Positions 60,722 to 64,000 of a stretch of DNA of 64,000 nucleotides are shown one piece after another (the stretch's first letter is position 1; each line of letters opens with the position of its first letter). Both the position numbers and the translations under genes were made by a program. The DNA comes from Adiantum capillus-veneris (lineage: Eukaryota; Streptophyta; Polypodiopsida; Polypodiales; Pteridaceae), in assembly GCA_014529385.2 (NCBI GenBank), contig CM043966.1, positions 44,710,537 to 44,774,536 on the forward strand, given 5' to 3'. The notes beneath the pieces are model-generated. The model was not told the origin of the DNA and searched no databases. It was given only the letters and a program-made list of their open reading frames with translations.

Positions 60722-60831
60722 CTCACAAACTCTCACAGCCATAAGCCCGGTGCTTTCCCGGCAAGACCGCAAATTTCTCGACATATTTTTGGTGAACCCG
60801 ACGTGAAACTTCCAGGGTGAGAGTTTGTGGG
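60722..60831 (+). promoter_or_regulatory. 15-bp inverted repeat enclosing the primer site
   Basis: CTCACAAACTCTCAC (60722-60736) pairs with GTGAGAGTTTGTGGG (60817-60831) at 14 of 15 positions. The LTR end and the primer site lie in the loop. Retroviral U5-leader stems around primer sites have the same layout. Confidence 0.7.
60790..60807 (+). other. Primer-binding site, tRNA-Trp type
   Basis: TGGTGAACCCGACGTGAA is complementary to the 3' end of tRNA-Trp as I recall it for plants (...TTCACGTCGGGTTCACCA) and close to the tRNA-Trp primer site of avian sarcoma/leukosis viruses. Most plant LTR elements use initiator-Met, Asp or Lys tRNAs. Confidence 0.7.
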
Positions 60832-60836
60832 TAACC

Positions 60837-62420
60837 ATGGGTGATCATGTTGAGCAACAGGGTATGCATTTTGACCCAACAACAATGCAAATGTTTCAAG
60901 CATTTGCAATGTTCATGCAACAACAACATGCCACTGAAAGAAGGGAGATTTTAACAACGAAGGCCATACAAGTGGTCGTCAACAGAATGGATCAATTCAA
61001 TGGCAAAGATGTAACCAGGTACTTACGTGAGTATGTGAAGGAGATGGAGCTGCATCGCATGTCAGAAGGTGAGATGATTCAAAGCTTTGAGCTAGTTGTT
61101 GCTCCAGAAATTAGGGAGCATGATAGGGCAATTAAAGATGGGCATGGGAGAAATTGGGAAGAACTCAAAGTAGCTTTAAAGGAGGAATATTTCATGGAGG
61201 ACTCTGAGAGAGTGACAAAAAGGACATTCTTAGAATGGGTAGTCAAGCCAAAGCAAGGACTATCAATAACAGAGCTACTTAGGGAATTTGAGCGGCGCTA
61301 TGCACAACTCACTAGGACAGAAAGGGCCACACTAGATGCAGAGAAGACAGATCTTTTCTTACAAGCTGCAGGTAAAGAGTTTCAAGAAAATTTGGAGCTT
61401 CTTCTTGAAGATAAAGATGCTGAGCAAGGACTAAAGACTGACTGGAATGAGGTTGAAGGTGCTGTCTCACTGCTTGCCAAACGACAAGGAAGAAGGGACA
61501 AGATGGTAGTAAACACTACAAGTCCTTCCACCTCAACTTCTGACAAAATGGTAAAGCCTACTTTTATGGCTCCTAAGTTTGATGAGTCCATGCTAGATGA
61601 GCTTGTGAAGGGAATGCGTGACTTGAAGGTGAAGTTTGCAAAGCTTGAAGAAAAAGGCCAACCATCAGGGGCACTTCCTAGGCAAAGACAACAGCCCAAA
61701 GAAGGGTTTGTTAATAGATGTATTTGGTGTGATAGTACAGACCATGTAAGAAGGGATTGTAATGATTTTAATGATGCTTTGTCAAAAGATGTTGTCTTTT
61801 TTAAGGATGGTAAAATCCACTTAAGAGAGACAGGTCTACCCTTGAGAACTAACTTTGGGAAGGGGGGAATGCAAACCTTAGTTGAAGATATGGCAACCAA
61901 GCATGCCACCTCTTCAGTTGAGGCAGCTACTTATGGAGTAAAAATTGAACATTTTTGTGATGAAGAGGTGAGTGACCATCATGGTCAAATTTGGCCAAAT
62001 GTCATGCAATTAGCTAAAAAGGGAAAGCTTACAAAAGAGATTCTACATGAAGCAGGTGATTGCATACGTCTAGAAACAGGATGGAATGATCCAGTGGACT
62101 CATTGTCAGTGCATGCCTACATAAAAAAATGCCAACAAAATGAGGCAATTGTAGAAGAGAAGCGCAGACGTGAGAATGCTGATGAAGGACCATCAAAAAG
62201 AGCTTCTAGAAGTGGGGGAAGAAGCGACTCAATGCCTTCTCAAACACCCTCAACAAAAGGAGCATCTCCACCTGAAGTACTCATGGAGGAGTCTACAATA
62301 GGAAAGAAGAAAGAGCCAACAAAAGGAATGACAGATGCACATTCTCTGCATGAGGATTGGGGTTCTGCAGATGAAGCTATGAATCTTCAAGATTCACAAA
62401 TCAAAGATAGATTTGCATGA
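60837..62420 (+). CDS. gag: Intact Ty3-type Gag, 527 aa, CCHC zinc knuckle
   Basis: The first ATG in frame is at 60837 (MGDHVEQQGMHFD), 30 nt after the primer site; the frame is open to TGA at 62418-62420. Residues 1-60 are Met/Gln-rich; a capsid-like segment follows (NGKDVTRYLREYVKEMEL, then EWVVKPKQGLSITELLREF). The zinc knuckle CIWCDSTDHVRRDC is at residues 295-308 (61719-61760). The C-terminus is polar and Lys/Ser-rich. Gag packages element RNA into particles. No stop or frameshift is seen, so the copy may be young or selected. A decayed relative is at 27964-29314. No protease follows on this strand; instead the DNA at 62401 encodes a protease-like ORF on the other strand. Confidence 0.9.
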   Translation: MGDHVEQQGMHFDPTTMQMFQAFAMFMQQQHATERREILTTKAIQVVVNRMDQFNGKDVTRYLREYVKEMELHRMSEGEMIQSFELVVAPEIREHDRAIKDGHGRNWEELKVALKEEYFMEDSERVTKRTFLEWVVKPKQGLSITELLREFERRYAQLTRTERATLDAEKTDLFLQAAGKEFQENLELLLEDKDAEQGLKTDWNEVEGAVSLLAKRQGRRDKMVVNTTSPSTSTSDKMVKPTFMAPKFDESMLDELVKGMRDLKVKFAKLEEKGQPSGALPRQRQQPKEGFVNRCIWCDSTDHVRRDCNDFNDALSKDVVFFKDGKIHLRETGLPLRTNFGKGGMQTLVEDMATKHATSSVEAATYGVKIEHFCDEEVSDHHGQIWPNVMQLAKKGKLTKEILHEAGDCIRLETGWNDPVDSLSVHAYIKKCQQNEAIVEEKRRRENADEGPSKRASRSGGRSDSMPSQTPSTKGASPPEVLMEESTIGKKKEPTKGMTDAHSLHEDWGSADEAMNLQDSQIKDRFA

Positions 62421-62889
62421 GTCCTTGCAAGCTGCTTGTAGCATTTGCTTGTCTAGAGGCTAACGTAGATTGATTATTCTCTAGTTTCTTTTGTGGACGA
62501 CCTCTTTTCCATTCCTCTTTTCTCAGTGCTGGGACTAAGAGTTTTCCTCCTTTAAGTGATAGCTTAAATTGATCGGTGTCCCAATCTGGTACTACCTTGT
62601 ATGTCCACATCCATGAGATTCCAAGAATCATCGTTTCATTCATATGTTCATCTAGTATGCATATAAATTGATGAGGGCATGAAAATCCATTTACTATCAC
62701 ATTCAAGTTAGCCACTCCCAATGCCGGTGTTGGGTTTTTGTTGCATCCTTTGATAGCAGAAATTTCCGATGCTAAAGACTGATTCGTAGCTTTCTTGTAA
62801 GTGAAATAAGTGACTGCATTCATTTGAGTGCAGATATCTACTAATGCATTTGTGCTATGATTGTTTAATTGTAATGTGCATCCAACCAA
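62401..62889 (-). pseudogene. Retropepsin-like ORF, catalytic motif damaged
   Basis: The minus strand is open from 62889 (no ATG; TTG at the open start) to a stop at 62401. It has the layout of a Ty3 aspartic protease: STNALVDICTQMNAVTYFTY where D-T/S-G would be expected (here D-I-C), and MILGISWMWTYKVVPDWDTD matching the usual ILG.PWM...DW segment. The C-terminus is Gln/Ser-rich. It overlaps the 3' end of the plus-strand gag by 20 bp and lies downstream of integrase on its own strand, which is not the normal Ty3 order. The missing Gly makes it inactive as written. Confidence 0.55.
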
Positions 62890-63046
62890 TCATCATCCGT
62901 TGATACTGCATCATTTTTTGTGATTCCCATAGTCATTTATCTAGCTCCAATGTGTTGATGGGAATAGGTGTTTGTTGATTTTTGAAAGCAACTCTCCTCT
63001 TGAGTACTCGAAGTCGAGCTTTCTCTTGAGCTTTGTCAATAACCTG

Positions 63047-64000
63047 CTATCGTTTAATCTTTCTCTGCTTTGCTTCATGCATTTTTTTTAGAAAATCATT
63101 GGTTAGTAAAAAATGGTACTTCTTTAAGCGGCACCCACTAATCCAGTTAGCCATTGGTTCACGTTCTATAGTGGACAATTTAACTGCTTCACTTGGAGAT
63201 ACATCTTCAATGACAAACGGTCCATTTTCCTTCCTCTTGAATTTGGGAATGCTTTGCTTAAGGGAATAAACTAAAACTAGGTCCCCTTTTTTGAAGATTT
63301 TTGTGACTAGATGTGAAACAAAGAATTGTTTTTTCTTCTGTTTTTGTGCATAGATGTGAGCTACAACTGTTAGCCTTTGTTCATCAAGATTTTCTAAATC
63401 TTGAAGCCTCTTTGAAATTCATGTCCCGCCCACTAAAGATCTTTAGCTACCCTTAGTGTTGGCAATAGAAATTCACTTGGTAGTATGGCATCAAGACCAT
63501 AAACAAGATTAAAGGGTGTAGTATTTAAAGCTGTCTTGAATGAAACTCTATAAGCCCATAGAGTAGCCCGTAGATTCATTTTCCAATCAGTTCGTCTTGA
63601 ACTAACCACTTTAGTTAATATCAAGCTAGGAATTTTATTCTTGTGCTCAACTTGTCCATTCGCTTGTGGATGATATGGAGCGGATTTGTTATGGATGACC
63701 ATAAATTCATTTTGTAGATACTCAATTACCTCATTGAGGAAATGGGTTCCCCTATCCCCAACAATTTCTATTGAAAGTCCATATCTTGTGAATACATTCT
63801 CATACAAGAATGTGGCTATGGTTCTAGCATCATTCTTCCTGGCTGCCTTAGTCTCAGTCCACTTGGTCAAATAGTCCATAGCTACAAAGATATATTGAGC
63901 TTGAGTTCTATAAGCAAGTGGTTGTATTGGTCCGACAAAATATATGTCCCATTTTGCAAAAGCTCTAACCCCCATCATTGGACTTAAAGGCATGCTCTCT
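63047..64000 (-). pseudogene. Ty3 integrase, core intact, 5' part beyond the window
   Basis: The minus-strand frame enters from beyond 64000. The core shows FAKWDIYFVGPI (Asp at 63946-63948), IVGDRGTHF (Asp at 63754-63756) and GQVEHKN (Glu at 63646-63648); the last two are separated by 35 residues, the DD35E spacing. The frame stops at 63433; after a break, a C-terminal domain continues (KGDLVLVYS, KRKENGPFVIEDVSPSEAVK, GCRLKKYHF) to a stop near 63047. It lacks an obvious chromodomain. The core could be functional, but the break at about 63420 separates it from its tail. Confidence 0.85.

Larger units (their letters stand above)
58709..60783 (+). repeat. Probable 5' LTR (about 2.1 kb) of a Ty3 element
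   Basis: The end ...TTTCTCGACA at 60783 lies 6 nt before a primer site. The proposed start TGTCGTGTTGTGAC at 58709 gives inverted TGTCG/CGACA termini. A TATAAAA box is at 59534-59540 (ACCTATAAAAGGGG), a good LTR promoter. A (TA)n tract occupies about 59884-59953. The second LTR is not in the window, so the left end is inferred from the terminal match only. Confidence 0.55.

Noticed and set aside
58709-62420. Inversion of the element by self-integration
   Set aside because: That would place LTR ends at the inversion junction; none is present at 62401-62420.

Overview
This is a stretch of plant nuclear genome. It holds a spliced bHLH gene of the phytochrome-interacting-factor (PIF) type with 22-codon bHLH exons, several classes of plant LTR retrotransposon (chromovirus, Tat-like Ty3, copia, a small non-autonomous element) and a very high density of (GT)n, (GA)n, (TA)n and poly-C tracts. 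The mixture of families and the microsatellite load fit a large repeat-rich genome; a seed-free vascular plant such as a fern is my best guess, from general impression only.

Layout. 8-3213: minus-strand solo LTR with a second solo LTR of the same family nested in it (290-1884, perfect target-site duplication ACAAT). 3214-11963: minus-strand Tat-like Ty3 element: gag remnant, leader carrying a hairpin array with ~125-bp spacing, tRNA-Asp-type primer site, and an LTR split by another minus-strand LTR element (6164-11021). 12344-20497: full-length but inactivated plus-strand chromovirus. 21985-23555: another solo LTR (TSD GATAG). 23561-33480: mostly non-coding, with recent tandem duplications and a decayed gag. 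33560-37860: the only convincing host gene, a PIF-like bHLH factor with two upstream G-boxes. 40070-45189: decayed minus-strand copia element lacking its 3' LTR. 45190-50460: (GT)n(GA)n-rich DNA. 50618-51172: an unrecognised ORF. 52201-53025: a histone H3-family pseudogene. 53115-55423: short non-autonomous LTR element. 55707-57560: decayed unrecognised ORF preceded by a second hairpin array. 58709-62420: plus-strand Ty3 element with a probable 2-kb LTR, tRNA-Trp-type primer site and intact gag. 62401-64000: minus-strand protease-like and integrase ORFs running off the window.

Most unusual: (i) two tandem, mutually homologous small ORFs joined by a 4-nt ATGA overlap in the transcribed leader/LTR before the intact gag; (ii) a primer site matching tRNA-Trp inside a 15-bp stem; (iii) two unrelated families of perfect inverted repeats at regular spacing in leaders of minus-strand elements; (iv) a gag facing a protease-like ORF that lies after integrase on the other strand; (v) a decayed H3-family histone with some CENH3-like residues.
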